From the NCBI GenBank assembly GCA_905235675.1, contig CAJONC010000037.1, forward strand, positions 1-61,055: a stretch of 61,055 nucleotides of DNA, given 5' to 3'. Both the position numbers and the translations under genes were made by a program. This document shows, piece after piece, positions 17,801-24,388 of the stretch (its first letter is position 1; each line of letters opens with the position of its first letter). Below the pieces are notes generated by a model. It searched no databases. It saw only the letters and a list, made by a program, of their open reading frames with translations, and was not told where the DNA came from. This DNA is from an uncultured Bacteroidales bacterium (GTDB lineage Bacteria; Bacteroidota; Bacteroidia; Bacteroidales; UBA932).

Positions 17801-19075
17801 AGCGGTGAAGGAGACTCCGCGCACCACATGCCACTTGCCGTCTGTCTTCATTTCGATATCCTTGGTCCAGTTGTCCCCGCCCATCGTGCCTATCAGGCTC
17901 CAGGGACTGGGTTGGGAGAAGACCGTAATATCCTCTCCGCCGGAGAAGGTGACGGTGCATTCGCGGACATCATAGCCCGTATTGGGCTCAACTTCAAAGT
18001 CGTAAGAAAGCGCCTGCATGGCCTTGGTCTCCACCCTGTGCACCCAGGACTCCGAGACTTGCACGTCAAGTTCCACGTTTGTCGCCGCCTCGATGCTGAC
18101 TGCACCGCCTGCCGCTCCAATCTCATAGAGGGATTGAGCAACCACAATCGCATCTTTCTGCATCTGCGTCACGGTCACGACAGCTTCTATGCCGTTCGCT
18201 TCATTCTTGAAGGAAATCTTCCCTTCGCGGGCGTCGTTGCCCTCGTTGGGCGCAGCCTGGAAGCTGTAGCTGTGCGTGCTCATCGCCTTGGTGCTGACTT
18301 CACTCAGCCACTCCGCCCCTGCGCTTATCGACATCGCAACGTCCACATTGGTATTCACATCCACCGTGAAAGTGCCGCCTTCGGTCTTTACGGACACATT
18401 TTCCGAAGAAAGTATGATGGACGGCGTGGCCGCCTCCTGGTAAACGGTGATTGTTTCACTTCCGAGGGCGCTTTTCACCGTGATGGCGCCTTCCCGCTTG
18501 CGGGTGTCTTCGTTTTTATCCACCGTAAAACTTGTGTTTTTTGTGGTAAGCGCCTTTGTGTCAAGCTTGTGAATCCAGTCGGAATCTATATCGAAACTAT
18601 ATTCGACATTGGACTTTACTTCGATGGTGAAACTGCCGCCCTCTGCATCGAACTGGGTTTTGGAAGGGGTTTGCGTCAGGGCGTCTTTCTGTTTCTGGGT
18701 AAGGGTGACCGATGCCGAGGCGCTGCCGCAGCTGATGCGGATTGTAGCGCTGCGGTCGTCGGTATCCTCGTTTTTCGCAACCGTCAGGGTGATGGAAGCA
18801 TCCCCCTTTTCGCCGGCCGATGGCGAGATTGTGAGCCAGGATGCGGCGCGGTCGTTGGAGGGTGCGGCAGTCCATTTTCCGCTGGATGTGAAAGCGACGC
18901 TTACCGTACCGCCGTCGGACAGCACGGTGAAGGCGGTTCCGGATGTAATTCTTATTTCGTCCTTCGTTGAAGGCGCAGGCTCCGGTGTCGGCGTCGGTTG
19001 TTCTTCGGGTCCGCAGGCCGCCGCGAGCATGGCGAGGGCCGCAAGGATGCTGAGGCGATGGAAGAGAGTTTTCAT
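14897..19075 (-). CDS. giant BACON/leucine-rich-repeat lipoprotein with M64 (IgA-type) peptidase domain
   Basis: The protein has 1392 residues. The lipoprotein signal ends at LAAAC (Cys21), followed by a Pro/Thr/Glu linker. Four BACON-type Ig domains span about 40-395 (each ends in a VTLTQ-type strand), then comes a SusE/SusF-like module (about 395-500, MGGDNWTKDIEMKTDGKWHV) and a fifth BACON (about 505-605). EF-hand-like loops (DTDRDGVLSKEE at about 620, DSDSDGKLTQRE at about 825) border leucine-rich repeats (about 630-990). The C-terminal peptidase (about 1045-1340) has HEALGHGFGLLDDEY (about 1200), the M64 zinc motif HExxHxxGxxxxE/D. Likely surface-exposed and aimed at a glycoprotein such as mucin or immunoglobulin; target is inferred. 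It is 2 nt downstream of a small HTH gene. Confidence 0.88.
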   Translation of the reverse strand: MKTLFHRLSILAALAMLAAACGPEEQPTPTPEPAPSTKDEIRITSGTAFTVLSDGGTVSVAFTSSGKWTAAPSNDRAASWLTISPSAGEKGDASITLTVAKNEDTDDRSATIRISCGSASASVTLTQKQKDALTQTPSKTQFDAEGGSFTIEVKSNVEYSFDIDSDWIHKLDTKALTTKNTSFTVDKNEDTRKREGAITVKSALGSETITVYQEAATPSIILSSENVSVKTEGGTFTVDVNTNVDVAMSISAGAEWLSEVSTKAMSTHSYSFQAAPNEGNDAREGKISFKNEANGIEAVVTVTQMQKDAIVVAQSLYEIGAAGGAVSIEAATNVELDVQVSESWVHRVETKAMQALSYDFEVEPNTGYDVRECTVTFSGGEDITVFSQPSPWSLIGTMGGDNWTKDIEMKTDGKWHVVRGVSFTASDEFKFRKDKAWTVNLGSVNYAGTTLPGEALVNLTQDGGNLKIAPGTYDIYVSPDNQQAYLLAAGRPFTFDGYSDTPTRLSQTVTIRQDGADGFLADFKSEYNLGALSQSLVLRSRSSVDISAESHVDWISVVSTKALSDRSVTLQIAENTANAARTGKVTVSAPALSMSEEVTIVQMGSGNVFIPDDTFRALLLEEFDTDRDGVLSKEECKKIESINLNARENPSVQNIASLQGIEYFDNLVVLSLCEMTSDGAMGKLSGTVNLSANRNLWSLYIEGCDKMEMLDISTCTNLRAIYVYSANNLREVVFPDREGLFMEQLLITDSKVGPELDLSIYPDLSYIYLRNDPNLKKIWLTTGHVPKGSLDSWCSVAYKGENVYGEVQFKDPVFKEVMLKNYDSDSDGKLTQREMEKLQYLNLSSNQFNGIDEGKVITSLEDLAMLKNIEDIFVYDVYGRVTAPLPDCLGELSKLNRICFINSDVTGTIPESVCKMEKLKDVIFENTQITGPLPDGIGRIPNLEQLYLRDCYNLDGPIPQSLLTGCAYEYITLNGCNFDDTYVVVPSSRLLDHTAVESNNLSYLGSREHEHPLQGGGTYWEYPSIYYRSETDGHGAIHADGEVELYHAATKGPGLDLFITGDGFTAENNTVGGTLETYMKHVAEVTLSMEPYNKLKEYFNIWLIYAHSEREGTGVFSTEGLKFRSYQVNPANSSICAGDHEAIGNFVKQATGRYETSGTVALIMNSSHYGGTCYRYNGPIYDAGLAITYTPAAWSMDLTYVHEALGHGFGLLDDEYDASGYSPGAYYSPGGWAYNGWGANMDGNEPVRWSYFISDSRYTAENLGAYITPKPTRTYFGSGVTNYFRPTENSIMRTQWDEGGNRFNAPSREAIWQRVYLLSHPEENWSSWEDYVNNGYNREEFVRFDLTPAPASARTRAPRVMRNPERTLPDGRKVGGLPPHTPPVTLNLPERD

Positions 19076-19077
19076 AT

Positions 19078-19389
19078 TCAGAAAGGCAGGATTTTATTGT
19101 TGGGGAACATTTTCCGGATTCGGTATTTAGTGCGGTAGACGCTTGAAGTTTCAATGCCGAAGATGGCGGCGATGCTTTCCGCATTCAGGCCTGCGATGAA
19201 GCAGCAGAGGTACATCATCGTTCCTGCGGACATGTTTCCGGAGGCGGTGTCGTAGAGTTCCTGCAGCACTTCGTGCGGAATCTCATCCACCAGGGCGGAG
19301 ATGCGTTTCTTCTCCCCGTCCTCCAGCGGAGAATGGGAGATCTTCAGTCTGAGCGAAGAGATAATGGCGTTAATCATCGGCAATTGCAT
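19078..19389 (-). CDS. small HTH protein, LuxR-like C-terminal domain only
   Basis: The protein has 103 residues. The C-terminal half (ESIAAIFGIETSSVYRTKYR, then IRKMFPNNKILPF) closely parallels the last residues of the TPR-HTH regulator at 10649-11971 (IAAAMHVEPASVYSMKYRIK, then FPSDYPLPF). It is a free DNA-binding domain without the sensor part. Met5 (19377) is an alternative start that would leave a 16-nt leader after the -7 box. It ends 2 nt before the giant M64 lipoprotein start, so the two are co-transcribed, and it may control that operon. Truncation of a longer regulator is possible, but a promoter directly upstream argues it is complete. Confidence 0.72.
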   Translation of the reverse strand: MQLPMINAIISSLRLKISHSPLEDGEKKRISALVDEIPHEVLQELYDTASGNMSAGTMMYLCCFIAGLNAESIAAIFGIETSSVYRTKYRIRKMFPNNKILPF

Positions 19390-19393
19390 GGGG

Positions 19394-19401
19394 CAAAAAT
19401 A
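19394..19401 (-). promoter_or_regulatory. -7 element (TATTTTTG) of the HTH-M64 operon
   Basis: Perfect TAnnTTTG box ending 4 nt before ATG 19389 and 16 nt before the alternative ATG 19377. Confidence 0.55.
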
Positions 19402-19423
19402 TCAAGCGGCCTGTCCTTTTCAT

Positions 19424-19500
19424 ATAGACAGTTCTTGATTATTCATGCTCTTTTACAAAGAAAAAGCAATTGACAATGGATTCAAATAGACAATTCTTGA
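19424..19500. repeat. two copies of a 15-bp motif upstream of the HTH-M64 operon
   Basis: ATAGACAGTTCTTGA (19424-19438) and ATAGACAATTCTTGA (19486-19500) differ at one base and lie 62 bp apart, about six helical turns. The first sits just upstream of the expected -33 region. They are candidate operator sites. Confidence 0.5.
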
Positions 19501-19551
19501 CAGAACCGGACAAATGTTGACCGATTCGGAAAAATGTCCCGTAATTTTATT

Positions 19552-20043
19552 TTACCTGGGCAGTTCGAATACTTCCAGCCCTGAGATTTCTCCTTCGACA
19601 ATCTTGAATCTCAGCGCTGTGCGCACCACCTGCCAGCCCTGCAGGCCGGCAGCACCGGGGTTCATGGTGAGCATCTGATATTTCTCATCCCATTGCACTT
19701 TCAAGATGTGCGAATGCCCGCAGACGAACAGCCGCGGCTTCTCCTCCATAATCACGCTTCGCGCCACGGAATTATAATGCCCCGGATAGCCTCCTATGTG
19801 AGTCATCAGTACTTTGAGGCCTTCTCTCTCGAAGCACTGGAACTCCGGAAAATCATAGCGCACCGGATAACCGTCGCAGTTGCCGTACACTCCTATAACC
19901 GGCTTGAAGTCCTTGATACTCTGTACGAAAGCATCGTCGCCGCCCCAGTCGCCGGCGTGCCACAACTCATCCACGGGCTCCAGAAACTCCCTGAACTCGG
20001 GGCTGAACACCCCGTGCGTGTCGGATATCAGGCCGATTGTCAT
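19552..20043 (-). CDS. YfcE/MJ0936-type metallophosphoesterase
   Basis: The protein has 163 residues, the usual size. Metal-binding motifs appear in order: SDTHG (7-11), HAGDWG (29-34), YGNCDG (about 54-59), MTHIGGYPG and CGHSH (about 110). Cytoplasmic phosphodiesterase of the YfcE family, active in vitro on model phosphodiesters; physiological substrate unsettled. It is the last gene of a minus-strand run behind galE (19 nt gap). Confidence 0.9.
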   Translation of the reverse strand: MTIGLISDTHGVFSPEFREFLEPVDELWHAGDWGGDDAFVQSIKDFKPVIGVYGNCDGYPVRYDFPEFQCFEREGLKVLMTHIGGYPGHYNSVARSVIMEEKPRLFVCGHSHILKVQWDEKYQMLTMNPGAAGLQGWQVVRTALRFKIVEGEISGLEVFELPR

Positions 20044-20062
20044 GCAGGTTGAGGCTAAGAAT

Positions 20063-21088
20063 CTATTTTCCGGCCAGGCGCTTTTCCCAGGCCCAGGCGG
20101 CGGCGAGGGTTTCCTCCACGGAACGTTCCGCCTTCCAGCCGAGTTCTTTGTTGGCGAGGGAAGGATCCGCCCAGATGGCGGTCACGTCGCCGGCGCGGCG
20201 GGGAGCGAACTTCCAGTTGAGTTTCAGTCCGTTGACCTTCTCGAAGGCGTTCACAAGCTCCAGCACGCTCACGGGCCGGCCTGTCCCGATGTTGAAAACC
20301 TCGCAGGGATCCTTCATCCGCCCGTCGAGCATACGGCGCACCGCGTAAACATGGGCCTTCGCAAGGTCCACTATATCAATGTAATCGCGCAGACAGGTGC
20401 CGTCTTCGGTGGGATAGTCGTTACCGAAAATGCTGAGGCACTCGCGCTTGCCTATCGCGGTCTGGGTGATGAAGGGCACCAGGTTGTTAGGCACTCCGCG
20501 GGGGAGTTCGCCTATCAGTGCACTGGGATGCGCCCCGATGGGGTTGAAGTAGCGCAGCAGTATGCCGTTGAGGCTGCCTTTGGATGCCCGCACGCAGTCC
20601 TGCAGTATATCCTCGCACATTTGTTTGGTGTTTCCGTAGGGAGAAGTGGCGGGCTTGCGGGGGCTCTGCTCGGTCACGGGCACCGCGTCCGGCTCTCCGT
20701 AAACCGTTGCGGAAGATGAGAACAGTACGTTGCTGCATCCATGCGCCTGGGCGGCCTCCAGCACGTTCATGAACGACTGCAGATTGTTCTTGTAGTATTT
20801 GAGCGGTTCGGCCACGCTTTCTCCCACGGCCTTGAATGCCGCGAAATGAATCACCGCATCTATCTTGTTTTCGCTGAACAGCCTGTCGGCAGCGGCCGCA
20901 TCGCAGAAGTCCATCTTCACGAGCGGCATTTCGCGTCCGAGAATCTCGCAGACGCCTTTGTAATTGGTCTCGTCGCAGTTGCTGAAATTGTCGGCTATCA
21001 GCACATCGTATCCCGCCTGCACAAGCTCCACGGTCACGTGGCTTCCTATAAATCCGGCCCCGCCGGACACCAAAACAGTTTTTTTCAT
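20063..21088 (-). CDS. galE: UDP-glucose 4-epimerase
   Basis: The protein has 341 residues, the family length. The NAD-binding motif GGAGFIGSH lies at 9-17. The SDR catalytic elements are SSSATVYG (Ser) and YGNTK (Tyr and Lys). The end region carries the substrate-binding stretch GDVTAIWADPSLANKELGW. It interconverts UDP-glucose and UDP-galactose (perhaps the N-acetyl forms) for surface glycan synthesis. The ATG overlaps the queH stop by 4 nt (ATGA), indicating translational coupling. Confidence 0.96.
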   Translation of the reverse strand: MKKTVLVSGGAGFIGSHVTVELVQAGYDVLIADNFSNCDETNYKGVCEILGREMPLVKMDFCDAAAADRLFSENKIDAVIHFAAFKAVGESVAEPLKYYKNNLQSFMNVLEAAQAHGCSNVLFSSSATVYGEPDAVPVTEQSPRKPATSPYGNTKQMCEDILQDCVRASKGSLNGILLRYFNPIGAHPSALIGELPRGVPNNLVPFITQTAIGKRECLSIFGNDYPTEDGTCLRDYIDIVDLAKAHVYAVRRMLDGRMKDPCEVFNIGTGRPVSVLELVNAFEKVNGLKLNWKFAPRRAGDVTAIWADPSLANKELGWKAERSVEETLAAAWAWEKRLAGK

Positions 21089-21648
21089 AAATGCTTCATT
21101 GAATATTCACATCCGCAGAAGGTCTGGTTGTAGAACCCCTGCTCTTTAATTATCTCATTGCGTCTCGGCTGAAGTCCTCCCTTCCGCCAGTTGCGTCCCC
21201 ACCACCGCACGCCCTCGACCTGCCCGCAGGCCCATCTTCCAGCCTCGTCCACCTGCTCCAGGCTCTTCCAGCGGGAGGATGCGAGAGAGGTGGCAAGAGT
21301 GTCGAAACCATGCCCCGAGGCGTATCTTGCAGCTCTCAGCAGCCTGTACCGGAAGCACTCCAGGCAGCGGGAACCCCTCTCCGGGGCATCTTCCCTGCCC
21401 GACGCGACCTCCATAAGCCAGTCGGCATGGTCGTAATCGTCGTCAATCACATCGAGGGAGAAAAGCGCCGCGTAGCGCAGTATCTCCGCCTTGCGTTTCT
21501 CATATTCTTCGCGCCCGTAAATGTTGGAATTGCTCCAGAATATGGCGGGCCTTATACCTTCCCTCACCAGGGCCTCGATTATGGCTCCGGAACACGGCGC
21601 GCAGCACGAATGCAGCAGCAGGTGCATATTTTCGGGGACGGCTTCCAT
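21085..21648 (-). CDS. queH: epoxyqueuosine reductase QueH
   Basis: The protein has 187 residues. The family's Cys pattern is present: HSCCAPCSGA near the N-terminus, RCLECFRYRL in the middle and YNQTFCGCEYS at the end, which bind Fe-S and metal. QueH performs the last step of tRNA queuosine synthesis, reducing epoxyqueuosine, and replaces QueG. Met8 (MHLLLHSCCAPC) is a possible shorter start. It lies between nagB and galE in one operon without an obvious metabolic link. Confidence 0.9.
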   Translation of the reverse strand: MEAVPENMHLLLHSCCAPCSGAIIEALVREGIRPAIFWSNSNIYGREEYEKRKAEILRYAALFSLDVIDDDYDHADWLMEVASGREDAPERGSRCLECFRYRLLRAARYASGHGFDTLATSLASSRWKSLEQVDEAGRWACGQVEGVRWWGRNWRKGGLQPRRNEIIKEQGFYNQTFCGCEYSMKHL

Positions 21649-21660
21649 GGAAGGCCGGTT

Positions 21661-22455
21661 TTATCTTGCCTCGGCAGCTTCGACGGCCTTGAAGTACTTG
21701 TAGCTGCTGACTTTGAGTTCGCCGGCAGCATCTTCGTCCATAACGACGATTCCGTCGGGATGGTTCTGCAGGGCGGAAACAGTGTTCTTGTGGGTGATGG
21801 GCCCTTCGATGGCTTCGCCGATGGCGCGGGCCTTCTTGGGGCCGAATGCCATGATAACGACTTCCTTGGCGCCAAGCACGGTGGCGACGCCTACGGACAT
21901 GGCCTGCTTGGGAACAAGATTCACGTCGCCTCCGAAGAAGCGGGAATTCACGCGTATGGTATCGTCGGTGAGGGTAACTACGCGGGTGCGGCTCTGAAGG
22001 GGCGAGAAGGGCTCGTTGAATGCGATGTGTCCGTCTTCGCCTATGCCGCCCAGGAAGAGGTCGAATCCGCCGGTGGCGGCAATCTTATCTTCGTAGGACG
22101 CGCACTCGGCGGCGAGGTCGGGTGCATTGCCGTCCAGGATATGGATGTTCTCGCGGGGGATGTCGATATGGTTGAACAGGTTGTTATACATGAAGCTGTG
22201 ATAACTCTCCGGATGCTCTACGGGCAGGCCTACATATTCATCCATATTGAATGTTATCACATTCCTGAATGAAACTTCTCCGGCCTTGTTCATGCGGACA
22301 AGCTCCGCATAAACCTTCAGGGGAGTGGAGCCGGTGGGAAGGCCGAGCACGAAGGGATCGGTTGAAACGGCGGCCTTTGCCTTGATGGCGTCTGCGATGC
22401 GGCCGGCCACCCACAGGGCGGCCTCGCTTTCGGTATCTCTGATTATTACTTTCAT
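21661..22455 (-). CDS. nagB: glucosamine-6-phosphate deaminase
   Basis: The protein has 264 residues, the usual length. Motifs: LGLPTGSTPLKVY, FNMDEYVGL (catalytic Asp) and GGIGEDGHIAFNEP, which holds the catalytic Asp, the ring-opening His and the Glu. It converts GlcN-6-P to fructose-6-P and ammonia, feeding amino sugars from host glycans into glycolysis. It follows a NagB-like/deacetylase fusion by 1 nt. Unlike that partner, its active site is complete. Confidence 0.96.
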   Translation of the reverse strand: MKVIIRDTESEAALWVAGRIADAIKAKAAVSTDPFVLGLPTGSTPLKVYAELVRMNKAGEVSFRNVITFNMDEYVGLPVEHPESYHSFMYNNLFNHIDIPRENIHILDGNAPDLAAECASYEDKIAATGGFDLFLGGIGEDGHIAFNEPFSPLQSRTRVVTLTDDTIRVNSRFFGGDVNLVPKQAMSVGVATVLGAKEVVIMAFGPKKARAIGEAIEGPITHKNTVSALQNHPDGIVVMDEDAAGELKVSSYKYFKAVEAAEAR

Positions 22456-22456
22456 G

Positions 22457-24388
22457 CTATTTTAATCTTAAGAAAACTTCAATTGCCTGATACTCCGCCA
22501 TACCGAGTTCGTCGTAGTGCTGCGCGGTGGCCTGGGTGCGGTCTTCGGCGCGCTGCCAGAACTCGCGGGGATCTTCGCCGGGGAAGGGGACTATGTCCTT
22601 CTGGGAGAGATGCCTGTAGATAGCATGGCGCTTCTCTATGAGTTCATCGGGGCTTAGCGGAACCGCCATGTCCACGCGGGCGAGTTCCCATTCCATCCAT
22701 GCGCCGCGGTACAGCCAGATGTGGCAGTCCGGCACCCACGAAGCGCCTTCTTCCTTCAGCTGCTCGAAGGCTTCGAGGGCGGCCTCGGTGCATACCCTGT
22801 GGGTCCCGTGAGGGTCGGCGAGGTCGCCGGCCATATAAATCTGGTCGGGTTTGATGGAGTCCATCAGATCCTTGATAATATCCACGTCCTTCTGGATGCA
22901 GGGGAGTTTGCGTATGCCGCCGCTCTCGTAGAAGGGCAGGTTGAGGAAGTGGATATGGTCGTCCTTCATTCCGAAGGAGACGTCCGCCGCGCGGGCTTCG
23001 CTGCGGCGTATTGCGGCCTTGATGTCCAGCAGTTCACGCGGCTCGGGCTCTCCGGGCACCTTTGAATCTATCAGCGCCTGCACCTCCTTGAGCCTGTCGC
23101 CATAGCCGAGCTGGTAAGCGGCATCTATGTGCTGCATAACCACCGAATCATGCACTGCCACATTGCCCGAAGTCTGGTAGGCCACGTGCACGTCGTGTCC
23201 CTGGTGAACCAGGCGGATGAACGTTCCTCCCATGGAAATGACATCGTCGTCGGGATGAGGCGAGAGAATGAGGACCTTCTTCGGGAAAGGATTGGAGGAT
23301 ACCGGACGGGTGCTGTCGTCGGCATTGGGTTTTCCGCCCGGCCATCCGGAAATCGTATGCTGGAGGTCGTTGAATACCTGTATATTCACCTGGTCGTATG
23401 AGCCTACGGTGTCTATCAGTTCTTCAAGGGAATTCTGCAGGTAATCGGCGTGGGTGAGCTTGAGTATGGGCTTGTGCAGCTTTTCGCAGAGCCATATCAC
23501 CGCTTTGCGGCGGAATTTGGGCGTCCAGTCGCATGGCCCTATCAGCCAGGGGGCCACGACCCTTGTCAGCAGGCTTCCGGAAACCTCGTCCACAAACATT
23601 TTCACGTTGTGATGGTGCTGGAAATAGCTTGCAGGGCAGTCGGAGCCCACCGATCCTTCCACTATGCGCGCCACGGCCTCGGCCTTGGTTTCTCCCCAGG
23701 CCATCAGGATTACCTGCCTGGCGCTCATCATAGTGCTGATGCCCATGGTGATGGCCTCTTTCGGGGTGACTGAGATGTCTCCGTTGAAGTAGCGTGCCTG
23801 ACGCTTGCGGCTGGGGTAGCTGAGCAGCACGGTGCGGGTGCGGGAAGATTCGGTGGTACCTGCCTCGTTGAAGCCTACCTGTCCCTGCTCTCCGATTCCC
23901 ATTATTAGGAGGTCGAGTCCGCGTGCCGCCTCGTCGAAGCGGGCGCAGTATTCTCCCACCTTGTCGTGCGACACGGTTCCGTTGGGGATGTGGATGTTTT
24001 CGGGGAGTATGTCGATATTGTTCAGCAGTTCAAGGTGCAGGCTGCGGTTGCGGCTCTGCATGTCGGTGGGCGACGAAGGATAGTATTCGTCGATGCTGAA
24101 CACTTCCACGTTGCGGAAAGACAGCTTCCCCTCGCGGTAGTAACGCGAGAGTATCTTGTATAAAGAAGCCGGGGTGGCACCCGTAGTCAGGCCAAGCCTG
24201 AAGGTGCCACCCGGATTCTCGGATTCAAATTTCTTTATTGATTCTACCACTATGTCCGCCACTTTCCGGCTCCCTTCAGTGGAATCCAAATTAACGTCAG
24301 TGTAAATTTTGTCGTATCCGTGAAGGATGTCGTCCGGCAGGTCCCTGGTTTTGAGCCCGCCTTCTTCCGGCAGGGTAAAATGGCGCAT
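22457..24388 (-). CDS. NagB-like domain fused to PIG-L/LmbE deacetylase
   Basis: The protein has 643 residues. Residues about 30-290 are NagB-like (LGLTTGATPASLYKIL, FSIDEYYP), but the active-site segment reads GIGEQGQVGFNE (about 162-173) where NagB has DGH: the general base Asp and the ring-opening His are both Gln. Residues about 365-640 are a PIG-L deacetylase with the zinc motif SPHPDDDVISMGG (about 372-384) and later DPHGTHR. The N-terminal domain is thus probably a binding or regulatory module for an amino-sugar phosphate, and the C-terminal part a zinc N-deacetylase. This architecture is common in Bacteroidota beside nagB. Its 5' end overlaps the read-through tail of hppA. Confidence 0.9.
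   Translation of the reverse strand: MRHFTLPEEGGLKTRDLPDDILHGYDKIYTDVNLDSTEGSRKVADIVVESIKKFESENPGGTFRLGLTTGATPASLYKILSRYYREGKLSFRNVEVFSIDEYYPSSPTDMQSRNRSLHLELLNNIDILPENIHIPNGTVSHDKVGEYCARFDEAARGLDLLIMGIGEQGQVGFNEAGTTESSRTRTVLLSYPSRKRQARYFNGDISVTPKEAITMGISTMMSARQVILMAWGETKAEAVARIVEGSVGSDCPASYFQHHHNVKMFVDEVSGSLLTRVVAPWLIGPCDWTPKFRRKAVIWLCEKLHKPILKLTHADYLQNSLEELIDTVGSYDQVNIQVFNDLQHTISGWPGGKPNADDSTRPVSSNPFPKKVLILSPHPDDDVISMGGTFIRLVHQGHDVHVAYQTSGNVAVHDSVVMQHIDAAYQLGYGDRLKEVQALIDSKVPGEPEPRELLDIKAAIRRSEARAADVSFGMKDDHIHFLNLPFYESGGIRKLPCIQKDVDIIKDLMDSIKPDQIYMAGDLADPHGTHRVCTEAALEAFEQLKEEGASWVPDCHIWLYRGAWMEWELARVDMAVPLSPDELIEKRHAIYRHLSQKDIVPFPGEDPREFWQRAEDRTQATAQHYDELGMAEYQAIEVFLRLK

Noticed and set aside
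17828..18970. Open frame on the + strand antisense to the BACON part of the M64 lipoprotein
   Set aside because: Shadow of repeated beta-domain codons; no coding features of its own.
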